Shown: positions 49,399 to 58,510 of the stretch, in pieces
How the letters are laid out: each line of letters opens with the position of its first letter
Position numbering within the stretch: the first letter of the stretch is position 1
Assembly: GCA_028023455.1 (NCBI GenBank)
Contig: JAQFVV010006727.1
Coordinates: 355,908-419,907, forward strand
Direction: 5' to 3'
DNA from: Epiperipatus broadwayi
Lineage: Eukaryota; Onychophora; Udeonychophora; Euonychophora; Peripatidae
Length of the DNA: 64,000 nt
The notes under the pieces: model-generated
What the model saw: only the letters and a program-made list of their open reading frames with translations
Told to the model about the DNA's origin: nothing
The model's database searches: none
Program-made: the position numbers and the translations under genes

Positions 49399-50597
49399 CA
49401 AAATAGAAAAAGAAAGGCTGGAAAAGAAAAATTATTACAAAAACAATCTAGAGTGCTTTATGACTTTATGAAAAAATGTAAACCTTCAAATGAAGAGGAT
49501 TAGTGCAATGAACATAGACAAGGTTCATCTGTTTCTGAAGATGACTTTTGGAAAATGAACAACCAACTCAATTTTTTAATGTAGAACAGCCCAAATTTCA
49601 ATGAAGAACTGTCAAATAAAGATTTCAATGAAAAACAACACAATAGATGAACTGGAAGTTCCAGAAATTGACCTAAAATTACTGACAAATTTCAACTTAC
49701 TTTGTTTGAATGTGGACCTATCAAAAGGAGGGCATATTCTATCCCTGGAATTCTGAAGTAGGTATTATAAAAAAAAAAAAAAAGGAAAATGGTGAATTAG
49801 TAATGGCTAATATTCAAAAAATAGTATTTTTTTATATATTATTTTGACCAATGAATCATAAAGACTCTGCATCAAATTTTAATCACATGGTTATAATCAA
49901 TGGAGAAATTTATCTCTTACACTTCACATACATGAAAAAAGTCTTGTTCACATTACATATATAAAAATGTGGTATGATTTAAAAATCCAATTAACAGACA
50001 ATAATACCATTGATGTAGAAAATCAAAAACATGTGGAATGGATGAAAAAGCAATGGTCAAATTTATGTGTAAGAACAATTGAAATAATAAAATATCTTGC
50101 CTCTATGTGTACTTCAGATAGATATATTAAAAAAAAAATATTTTTTTGAAATTAATTGAATTGTTTGGTAAATACTAAAATCCAAATATAAGAGCAATTA
50201 CTTGAGCAAAGATATATATATTGAAATTATTAAATTTCTGAGTAATGCTATCACAGATAAAATTTTGTCATCTATTAAATTGGCTAAGTATTTTTCTATT
50301 ATATTAGATTGTACTCCTGATATAAGTCTCACTGAACAAATGATAGTTATCATTAGATATGTTTCCTGCAATGAAAAAGTATTTATCAAAGAGCTTTTTG
50401 GGGGATTTTTTGGCAACTGAGAATTCCACAGGTGAAAATGTATATAATGTAATAATCAACAAGCTGCAAAATTGGAATTTAGATAAGCAAAATATAAGAG
50501 GTCAAGGATATGAGAACAAGACTAATATGAAAAGAAAGAAAAATAACCTGTAAAAATTAATTTCAAATCAAAATCCCAAAGCTTTTTTTGTATCATG
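49399..50597 (+). pseudogene. ZMYM1-like hAT transposase, part 1 of 3
   Basis: The N-terminal and first catalytic part of a hAT transposase of the type related to ZMYM1/TTF-domain proteins. KITDKFQLTLFECGPIKRRAY (49671 on) is N-terminal. LSKDIYIEIIKFLSNAITDK then IKLAKYFSIILDCTPDISL and TEQMIVIIRYVS (50202-50365) hold the first catalytic Asp region (DCTPDISHTEQ in relatives). After a shift, LATENSTGENVYNVIINKL and NIRGQGYEN (50405-50520) match the 'D-TTGE...L...N-x-RGQGYDN' block with the second region. The last readable segment, NPKAFFVSC, breaks at the insertion at 50598. There are several stops and shifts. Confidence 0.85.
50594..50597. repeat. 4-bp target duplication CATG, left copy
   Basis: CATG here and at 53909-53912. 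Removing 50598-53912 restores an uninterrupted reading frame of the hAT across the join. Confidence 0.8.
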
Positions 50598-50687
50598 TGA
50601 AACAGATATTCCTGTCCTCCTATATGTTTCACCTTTTGTCCTCCCAGAGACATCTATGCCAGTTTTAAACACTCTCTAGTACATGTG

Positions 50688-51095
50688 TTTATGTATCCAC
50701 ACAGTGATATATGCCTTTGCACAGGTGTATATGTGTTTACACAGTTATGTATATGTATCCACACAGTGATATATGCCTTTGCACAGGTGTGTATGTGTTT
50801 ACACAGTTATGTATATGTATCCACACAGTGATATATGCCTTTGCACAGGTGTATATGTGTTTACACAGTTATGTATATGTATCCACACAGTGATATATGC
50901 CTTTGCACTGGTGTATATGTGTTTACACAATTATGTATATGTATCCACACAGTGATATAAGCCTTTGCACAGGTGCATATGTGTTTACACAGTTATGTAT
51001 ATGTATCCACACAGTGATATATGCCTTTGCACAGGTGTATAAGTGTTTACACAGTTATGTATATGTCCACACAGTGATATATTCATTTGAACAGT
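50688..51095 (+). repeat. 62-bp minisatellite, seven copies, built from three ~20-bp subunits
   Basis: CCACACAGTGATAT recurs at 50697, 50759, 50821, 50883, 50945, 51007 and 51067 (spacing 62, the last 60). Each unit has three related parts that start CACAG: CACAGTGATATATGCCTTTG, CACAGGTGTATATGTGTTTA and CACAGTTATGTATATGTATC plus CA. Copies differ at only a few positions; more decayed single subunits continue to about 51150. Because 62 is not a multiple of 3, the open frames through it are accidental. Confidence 0.96.
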
Positions 51096-51149
51096 TATAT
51101 ATGTAATCACAGTTTTATATGCATTCAAACAGTTGTATAGTTATTGTCA

Positions 51150-53165
51150 CACATACATGCACCTCTAAATGATAGTGATATTAATTTTTGTATAGATATA
51201 TTGCAGCATTTATATAAATAATATATTGTATAAAGGTTGTTTTATTTAGAAAATGTAGCTAAATAATCTTTAGCAAGTTTGATTTAAATGAATTATAAAT
51301 TACATGCAAATTCACAGATTGGTAATAAAACAATTTAGAATAATTCTCAAGTAAGATCAAATGGTTCCTGAGTTATTAACATTGTTCTAAAGCTCATTAC
51401 GATTGTAATGAATTTCTTTTCCTAGATCAAGCCAATAAAGGTTTCGCAATAAAATAAAAAAAGATCAGAGTCAAAAGAAACCGACTGCTGTAAAACTTAG
51501 AGGAAGTTTGAATTCTGTTTTAAAATAGATAGTCGCTGGTTTTTGATCTAGGAAATATAAATATTGCAGATTTTTTAAGTTAAATTTATTCTAGAGCTTG
51601 CTTTCCTGTAAATTATTGTGGAGACCAGATTCCAAGATGATCTAGTAAAATAATATATTTACTGGCTCTTAAGCCAGAATGGTGCTCTCAGTTCCTCCAA
51701 ACATACCCATAAATAGACTTTCCAGCAACCTGCATGAAGGGAGAATATGAAGAAACTTTAAAGCCTATCTGAAAAGAAATGCCACTGAAAACTATGCTAC
51801 TGTTGATGCCCTGTTTCAGCCACTATCATTGAGATACGCATCAAGTCCAACGAAGGAGGCAGTGATGGTAATAATTTTAAAAACTGCAGTTTATGAACTT
51901 TAATCTATAAAATCTAACAACACTTTAAAAAGAACGTTCTATCTAAATTATCAAACTCTTTAATTTTTACCCTATTATAAAAGGAAACTATGTCAATCTG
52001 TGTAACTTTATATATATTGTAAAAGTCAAAAAAATCACTTTAATTTTATAAACTGCTGAAATCTTTTATAAATTAAAAGATTTCATATATTTTTTATACT
52101 CATTAAATGTCTGAAATTTATTCTCTTAAATTCTTACAAACTAATGGTCTTGCCTAATTTTTAATATTTTGTTTAAATGCATTTTGTTTATGTTTAATAT
52201 GTGATAATATGCTCATATTTCGAAACAATGAAACTAGTTGAGTAATTTATAAAGGAGATAATTGTAATCTTCACTTAGACATTTTAAAAGCATTGTTTAT
52301 TTTATTGAATCGTTATTTCGAAATTATAATATTGGTAATAAACGAACGCGCTAGCCACTCGTTATTATCATAGTTGTATATATTGTAAAATCGTATTTTT
52401 CAAGGTTTGCTTAACCGATCTTATATTATAAATTTTAATATCTATTAGTTGAAAGGGGATATATATTGTCTAGAGATGATAAAGTATATTTGCTAATGTT
52501 TGTATTAAGTCCAATCAAATATACTTTCCCTCCTTAATTATGAATATTTATATGCAGATTCAGGATCTTAACTAGATTATTTATTATATAATTTAAGCCC
52601 ATTTTATTAGCATATTTATAATGCTAATTTTAAGAACTGTGTTGAATTAGCTTGACAGATAAAAGCTATCTGTTTTAGGCGCAATTAATTATATGCATAC
52701 TTATTGCTCTATATATATATTGTGTGCATTGCGGGTGTGTCTTTATATAATACACTTATATGTGTTACGTTTTGCTGCATCTTACATGGGTTCACGGTAG
52801 CAAACCGCCCCATTATTTAGTTCGGGTTATGGCTATCTTTATTAGAACTGGAGCGTGCGGACCCAGATTTTTCCTAAAGCCAATCCGAGTTCCTGAACTT
52901 TATGTTCATATATCAATAGCAGTAAACCGTCGGTCTCAGAGCAAACCGAGCATTTGATGCTGAAGCTCTTGATTAATCACTCACTCGCACTGCAAACTTA
53001 TTTCTTTAAGATTTTATATAGCGCCATAGCACATATATGTGAATCTAAGGGTAATCAGTTCTTTTCCTCACATTAAATACTTATTCAGCTTTAGACTGAG
53101 TTTGAATCTGGGTATCAGGTTAAATCTGCATGATACTGAGCTTCTTTAGTTGCTCATTCAATTAG
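51150..53165. other. Body of the LTR-like insertion, no gene recognised
   Basis: No protein family is visible. CpG-bearing stretches near 51480, 52350 and 52760-52990 differ from the usual background. The 65-codon frame at 52760-52957 has no recognised motif. Confidence 0.5.
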
Positions 53166-53169
53166 TATA

Positions 53170-53908
53170 TGTAACAGTCATTAAAACTGGCTGTACTCAT
53201 CATCTCTACTAAAGTATCAACTTATAACGTAAGCAAACAAAATCATAAGATAAGCATATTAAATGATTAGGCATGACTTCTACAACACACACACATATGT
53301 ATTGTAATATGTTTAAAAGGGAACAGATGTACTTGATAACAGTCCCAACTATTATAACATGCTTGCCTGTATTGAATACCTTGTGAATATTATACAATCC
53401 TTGCCATTATAATATTTTATGTTAGACCATTTGTCATTGTTTTAATAAACCTTTTTAAATATAAACTGTTGTATATCTTTCTTACTCAGACTCTGGATCA
53501 GGCCAAACCACAGTATCTTATCCAATCCATAGTATTTTATCCAATCCACAGTATATTATTAAATTTCCCAGTTCATTACTCCAATTTCTTAATGATTTTA
53601 TATGCTAAATGTGTATATCTGGTGGTTAAAATTAATAGTGTGTTAAGTGCAATATATATCACCATTTAGCTAGGTTAGTAGTGACCTTAAGTCTCATATT
53701 TCTACCTGTTCTATGTCTGCTCGCGGTTAAATGAGGACTGAGTGTAACCTCAGGGATGTCACTCATAAGGTGTTAAATTTGGAGTACTGGCAGATGAGTT
53801 GGAGTGTGGTCAGATTAGAGGTCTGAACCACCTCACTCCGGTCAGCTTTGGTATATTTTGCTTGGGCTCTGAATTTTGTTGCATGAGTGTACAAATCTGA
53901 CTGTTACA
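53170..53908. repeat. Possible 739-bp LTR with perfect 10-bp inverted ends
   Basis: Starts TGTAACAGTC and ends GACTGTTACA. It holds an AATAAA at about 53444 and a CpG-bearing region near 53718. No target duplication flanks it by itself (TATA on the left, CATG on the right), as expected if it is the right-hand LTR of the larger insertion. Confidence 0.5.
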
Positions 53909-53912
53909 CATG

Positions 53913-54560
53913 TGTGCCTCATAATTTAAATTTAGTAGTTAATGATGCTGAAAAATTAAATTTTTTTGAAACCATACAAGCAATTTGTAATTTTTTCATG
54001 CTATCTATTAAATATTGGGCTATCTTAAAAAACACATTTCCTCATTAATGTTAAAATCACTTTTGGATACTAGGTGGGAAAGCCATGTAAATGTTCTTTA
54101 GCCACTGAGACATCAAACAGGAGAAATATATGATGCTTTGTTTAAAATATTCTCTGATGACAATTTGATCAAAAAAGTAAATACAAAGCTCAGATATTAT
54201 GTATAAAATGAAAAAATATCAGGTTCTATGTTCTCTTGTTTTATGGTATGACATATTACATTTTATAAATCTTGTTAGTCAATAGTTGCAAAATCCTCAG
54301 ATAAATATTTCACATACTTTGATAGCCATTAAAAATCTAAAACAATTTTAAAAGGGGTAGCCAAGATGTAGGCCACAATGTTTCTGGAAGTCAATTATAA
54401 AGCTGACATGATCATTGACAAATTATAGTGATAAAGTCAGAGCTGATTTGAATATAAAAAAGAATAAAAATTCAAAATTATTCTCATTTAAAAATAGTTA
54501 AATTTAAAATAACACCTGTTGTTACTGTTGATCTAAAAAATAAACCCAGGTTGGAAGATG
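53913..54560 (+). pseudogene. ZMYM1-like hAT transposase, part 2 of 3
   Basis: Directly after the CATG duplication the frame reads VPHNLNLVVNDAEKLNFFET then IQAICNFF and YWAILKN, the conserved 'C-N-x-H-x-LNLVV-x-D' segment of this hAT group. LLDTRWESHVNVL and LRHQTGEIYDALFKIFSDD (54055-54165) match the 'L-x-x-TRWESR...L...GEI-x-DAL' segment. Then SCFMVWHITFYK (54230) corresponds to 'VWYDILF'. The reading fades after PVVTVDLKNKPRLEDA (54510-54555). Frameshifts and stops are scattered. Confidence 0.82.
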
Positions 54561-55801
54561 CAAGAGCCTAAAATTCTTAGAAATATTTAATTGTTGTTTT
54601 ATTTAATTGTTGTTTTCTCGAAGAGAAATGAAAGTAACTTGTTCTGGAGAAACAAGGATTTTAATGAACTGATTTTAAAACAAAGAAGTTGTGAACTTTT
54701 TAAAACACTTCATATAGTAATTTAACCTTTACCTCATTCAAAATACCTATTGGCCGAGTAAATTAAAGTTCCGAATTTTTGATTGGTCAATTACAGAATC
54801 AGCAGTAAAAATATATTTAATCTTTTAAAATTATACTCCTTTTAGTTTAGTTTTTAAAAAGCAAATTAATAATTTGCTTGATTATTAATGTAAACAAAAG
54901 TTTTTTCAAAAATAAATTTCTATTTATAATTGGTAAAAATAATCTATACCAGACAACATAAAATGTACTTTTTGTAACCTATTAGAAAATGCAGCCTATA
55001 TCATGGATTTCTTTCTCAATTTACTTTTGTCTAAAAGTAAATAATTTTCATTAAAATCTGAACTATTCTTTTAAAATAATTATATTTTCATTTACATTTT
55101 ATGAAAAGAATAAATAAGTAAAAAAGATACTCTAAAACATACATTTTCATTTTGAAAATCAAAACAAAGAACTTAGAACTGTCAAAATTGTTGACAAGTG
55201 CCCTTTTGTAGAGAATGTAAAACAACCAATTCGCACCTTGGAAGGCAGGCCTTATCTCATTGTTATAACTATAAATATTATTGATTTTTTAGTTGTAAAA
55301 TAATTATAAAGAGGGAGCATCATACGGTTTGTCTTTCTTGATAAATGACTATAAAATTGGCAAATAATATAATATATTAGCAGTTTGAGCACGAATTAAA
55401 GCCACATATGAGTATCCTTGTGGAGAACAGTCCATTAATAAATATTTTATAAAGCAACATGGACAATTTGTAATATTAGAGGGAGCTGAAGTAATTTAAT
55501 AGTAGTTATATAAAATGTCTTCAACATTTTATCTTATTGAAAAAAAAATTCATCAGTTCATATCTTCTAAAAACATCACCAATATTTCTGAGCACATAAA
55601 AAGCCCTTATAAAAAAAACTCAGCAATTTGTAAGTACATTCTAAAAAAACCAGGACTTCTAACCATTATTTTTTTGGTTCTGGCAAAAATAATGTTTTTT
55701 TTTCTAGATTCAGATTCAAAGCCCTGAAAAAAGCATAGTCACCTTGAGGTACACTTTCACCAAAAAGTCACCCCCAACATCGAAAAGTTTGGCCATCCCT
55801 G
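54561..55801. mobile_element. Second disruption of the hAT; right end looks like another hAT terminus
   Basis: The transposase is interrupted between about 54560 and 55801. The right edge reads AAAAGTTTGGCCATCCCTG (55783-55801), which on the minus strand is CAGGGATGGCCAAACTTTT, a typical non-autonomous hAT terminal repeat. The next bases, ATTTAGAT, resume the transposase frame (DEELQTSEDKF). I could not find the matching left end or target duplication, so the left boundary is uncertain. The 70-codon frame at 55515-55727 is unrecognised. Confidence 0.45.
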
Positions 55802-56384
55802 ATTTAGATGAAGAACTCCAAACATCTGAAGATAAATTCAGAGTAAATTACTTTTTTCACAATATTGGAAATATCTCTTGCTGAGAGATATATGCAAATG
55901 AAAACTCACAACAAACAGTTTGAAATTTTGTCAACTATAAATAAACTTGGTGAAGCTGATTTAAAAAAAAATAAAAAAATAATGTTTTAATCTACAAATT
56001 CATTTGAGTGGCAATGATAATAATAAAAATATAAATGGAGAGGAATTGTATATCTATTTGAAAACTTATTTTCAAGCAAATTGTCTCAATACAAAGATCC
56101 ATTTGATGTTCTAAGTCACATTCTTGAAAATGATTTGATCATTTCATTCTCAAATTTTAGCATATCAATAAGAATTTTATTGACTCTTCCTACAAGTGTA
56201 GCTAGCTAGTGGTGAGAGATCATTTTCGAAGTTAAGAATAATAAAAAATTATTTACGTTGGACAATGACACAAGATCAGTTGGTAAATTTGTCAATAGTA
56301 GCTACAGAGAATGATATATGCAATACTCTAAATGTTGATGATATTATATCTAAATTCAGTTCTAATTTTATATATTATTTTTAA
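55802..56384 (+). pseudogene. ZMYM1-like hAT transposase, part 3 of 3, dimerisation domain
   Basis: DEELQTSEDKFRVNYFF then LAERYMQMKTHNKQFEILS is the segment before the C-terminal domain. ISIRILLTLPTSVAS, then SGERSFSKLRIIKNYLRWTM and TQDQLVNLSIVATEND (56160-56310), is a textbook hAT dimerisation domain (A-S-x-ERSFS-x-L...K-x-Y-L-R-x-TM-x-Q-x-RL). The stop TAA is at 56382-56384. Relatives end with the same 'DI-x-x-DF' helix (DDIISKFSSN here). It lines up with parts 1 and 2 as the remainder of one gene. Confidence 0.87.
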
Positions 56385-56417
56385 TAAAACATTAAAATGT
56401 AAATAAAATCACTTAGC

Positions 56418-56466
56418 ATTTTTTTTTGGGGGGGGGGCGTCAATACTGTTTCGCATAAGGGCTCTG
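56418..56466 (+). repeat. Probable right terminus of the ZMYM1-like hAT
   Basis: After the stop, a T9G10 run is followed by CGTCAATACTG and GCATAAGGGCTCTG. Read on the minus strand this starts CAGAGCCCTTATGCG, the CAG start and C-rich subterminal run common in this hAT group. ATTCTATA would be the 8-bp flank; no clear left partner was found before 49399. Confidence 0.5.
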
Positions 56467-56608
56467 ATTCTATATATATGTATATTGATGCAGACTATGC
56501 TCAATAGGTCAAATAAATAAAAGAATGAAGTAATACAAACTTGCAATTAAAAAGGCTTAATTTTTAAAAGAAACATAAGAAGTTGAATATATAATTTTAC
56601 TGACTTAT

Positions 56609-56674
56609 AAAATACAAAATATACCTATGACCGTATTTACAGAAAAGCTTTCTCTAAATACGGTCGCCTATATT
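56609..56674. repeat. Hairpin with an 11-bp perfect core
   Basis: GACCGTATTTA and TAAATACGGTC enclose CAGAAAAGCTTTCTC, itself partly self-complementary. The pairing extends outward through AAAATATA on the left and TATATTTT on the right with a small bulge. TGACTTATAAAATA flanks it on both sides (near 56600 and 56721), so it may be a small insertion. CpGs are kept. Confidence 0.7.
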
Positions 56675-57179
56675 TTAAAAATATTATATATCCAGAGATA
56701 AAGCTCACCGAATTCTTGTAGTGACTTATAAAATATGAAAAAAGTCTATAATGGTGGAATGAGGTGGATGCTGTTTTTTGTTTTTTTTTCAATAGCTTGC
56801 TTAGTAATAATTAATGATTGTAATATTTTAAGAGAAAAAGATAAATTATTATCCTAGGTTTAACAAATATATACGTGTATGTATAAAGATAACATACAAT
56901 ATGTTACATAATGATAAAAATGTATAATTTTCAAATTTATAAAATATATCAATTATTGAATAAAAAAATAAATCAAAATTATATAAGTTAACTTTTCCAT
57001 AGCAAGTTTATAATTAAATTTGTCGTAAATAAAAAATCAAATTAGTCTTCCTCTTCATAATAAAAATATAAAAAGAAACTTGACTGAATTAAAGAATAAA
57101 CATACAATTAACTTTTGTCTTAAACTATAAAATGTACAAGTAACTACGTAGTAATTAAAAACAACATATGATTACAGTC

Positions 57180-57360
57180 GAAGGCAATGGATAACCGCTT
57201 TATTAAAATTAATATTAAAGAAAAAATTCCAACAATATAAGTTTGAGACCGAAAACCGCTTTTTTACGCATTAAAAAAAGTTTACAATTTCGACCGCAAT
57301 AGCGTGCAAACCGTATACGTCACAGTTACGCTTTTTTTTTCTTTCTCTCCGCCATTTTTC
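57180..57360 (+). promoter_or_regulatory. Candidate CpG-bearing promoter with CRE-like and YY1-like sites
   Basis: CpG dinucleotides cluster here (about a dozen from 57180 to 57360), against a CpG-poor background. TACGTCAC at 57316-57323 resembles a CREB/ATF site. CCGCCATTTTT at 57349-57359 matches the YY1 initiator motif found at start sites of animal housekeeping genes, in the plus orientation. No TATA box. If real, transcription would start near 57355 and run to the right. Confidence 0.5.
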
Positions 57361-57569
57361 TATCTTTTTGTACGTCTAAAAATTTTTTCTGCAATTTTGT
57401 AAAGTACATTATTAAAATTTTGTAAATTTTTTTATCTTTCTAGATTTTATCAACGGATAAAAAAAATATACGGAGAAAACAATTATTTTCGCCGCTGAAT
57501 GTAATTATCATTCTAACGAACTTTTCTGTTGATGTGTTTGATTTTGAGGTTTCGTATTCCCCATTACCC
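57355..57569 (+). other. Candidate non-coding first exon
   Basis: From the YY1-like site to a strong splice donor, CCC/GTAAGT, at 57569/57570. The ATG at 57534 opens only 12 codons before the donor, and joined directly to the candidate next exon it soon meets a stop. The exon is therefore probably untranslated, or other exons lie between. Confidence 0.4.
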
Positions 57570-57642
57570 GTAAGTATTCATCATCATCTGATATATAATA
57601 ATTGCTTGTAATTCCTTTGGGTTATTTATTTTATTTTATTTA

Positions 57643-58320
57643 CTGTTTTTATACATTTCATTGTAGATAAGTTTTTATTCATTTTATGCATACTTTGCTA
57701 TTATGGTTTGCTATGTAATAATGCATAATTTAGCTCACCCTTACCCTCATGATATTCCAATAATATAGTAATTATTTTTACATGCATAACTTAAATTTAC
57801 TACGTTTTTATTCATTTCATTGTAGATAACTTTTTATTCATTTTATAGCATACTTTGCAGATAACTTTTTATTCATTTTATAGCATACTTTGCTATTATG
57901 GTTTGCTATGTAATAATGCATAATTTAGCTCACTCCTTACCCTCATGATATTCCAATAATGTAGTAATTATTTTTTACATGCATAACTTAGAATTTACTA
58001 CATTTTTATTCGTTTCATTATAGATAACTTTTTATTCATTTGAGAGCATACTTTGCTATTATGGTTTCCTATGTAATAATGCATAATTTAGCTCACCCTT
58101 ACCCTCATGATATTCCAATAATGTAGTAATTATTTTTTACATGCATAACTTAGAATTTACTACGTTTTATTCATTTCATTGTAGATAACTTTTTATTCAT
58201 TTTATAGCATACTTTGCTATTATGGCTTCCTATGTAATAATGCATAATTTAGCCCATGATTTTTCAATATAGTAATTATTTTTTATCCCCATAACTTACA
58301 CTTTACTAAAGTTACTACTG
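57643..58320 (+). repeat. ~160-bp tandem repeat, four copies, in a candidate intron
   Basis: The block CATTGTAGATAACTTTTTAT starts near 57659, 57818, 58016 (with CATTATAG) and 58177. Each unit continues with CATACTTTGCTATTATGG, GTAATAATGCATAATTTAGC, ACCCTCATGATATTCCAAT and ATTTTTTACATGCATAAC. Unit 2 has an extra 39-bp internal duplication. Copies differ by a few bases, so the array is fairly recent. Confidence 0.93.
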
Positions 58321-58385
58321 TTATTTTTTTGATCCACACTAAAACCTTGCATTTCTAATCCACACAAACCTTGCATTTCTAATAG

Positions 58386-58510
58386 ATATCCTGCATAGAG
58401 GGCCTAGAAAAACAACTGCTTGCAAAAATAGAACATACAGGGTGTCAAGCAGAAAAACGAAATTGAAATGGTCACCTTTTGCCACATTACACCAACAATC
58501 TGTAACTCAG
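58386..58510 (+). CDS. Candidate internal exon, unknown protein
   Basis: Preceded by TTGCATTTCTAATAG (acceptor-like) and followed by CTCAG/GTAGGT (good donor). One frame, starting at the third base, is open throughout: it begins ILHRGPRKTTACKN and ends LHQQSVTQ. It is basic and unlike the A/T filler, with GC content above the surroundings. I do not recognise a family; the RKTKLKW-type basic stretch could fit a DNA-binding or transposase protein. It would be the second exon of the transcript starting near 57355. Confidence 0.35.

Larger units (their letters stand above)
50598..53908. mobile_element. 3.3-kb LTR-like insertion in the ZMYM1-like hAT
   Basis: It begins TGAAACAG and ends CTGTTACA, so it has TG...CA ends and an imperfect 8-base inverted repeat, with the 4-bp duplication CATG outside. 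The boundaries are fixed independently by the hAT protein, which stops at FFVSC and resumes at VPHNLNLVVNDAEKL. The left 500 bases hold a minisatellite; 52320-53050 and 53700-53900 hold CpGs and a higher GC content. No gag or pol is readable. A second TGTAACAGTC occurs at 53170 and forms a perfect 10-base inverted repeat with the right end, so 53170-53908 may be the right LTR. No matching left LTR was found, so the internal structure is unresolved. Confidence 0.65.

Noticed and set aside
50688-51095. CRISPR array
   Set aside because: Units are contiguous without unique spacers, and the context is eukaryotic.
50711-51106. Three overlapping Cys-rich frames with a repeated LHRCICVYT motif
   Set aside because: They are the three phases of the 62-bp minisatellite. 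The period is not a multiple of three and no start or stop context is shared.
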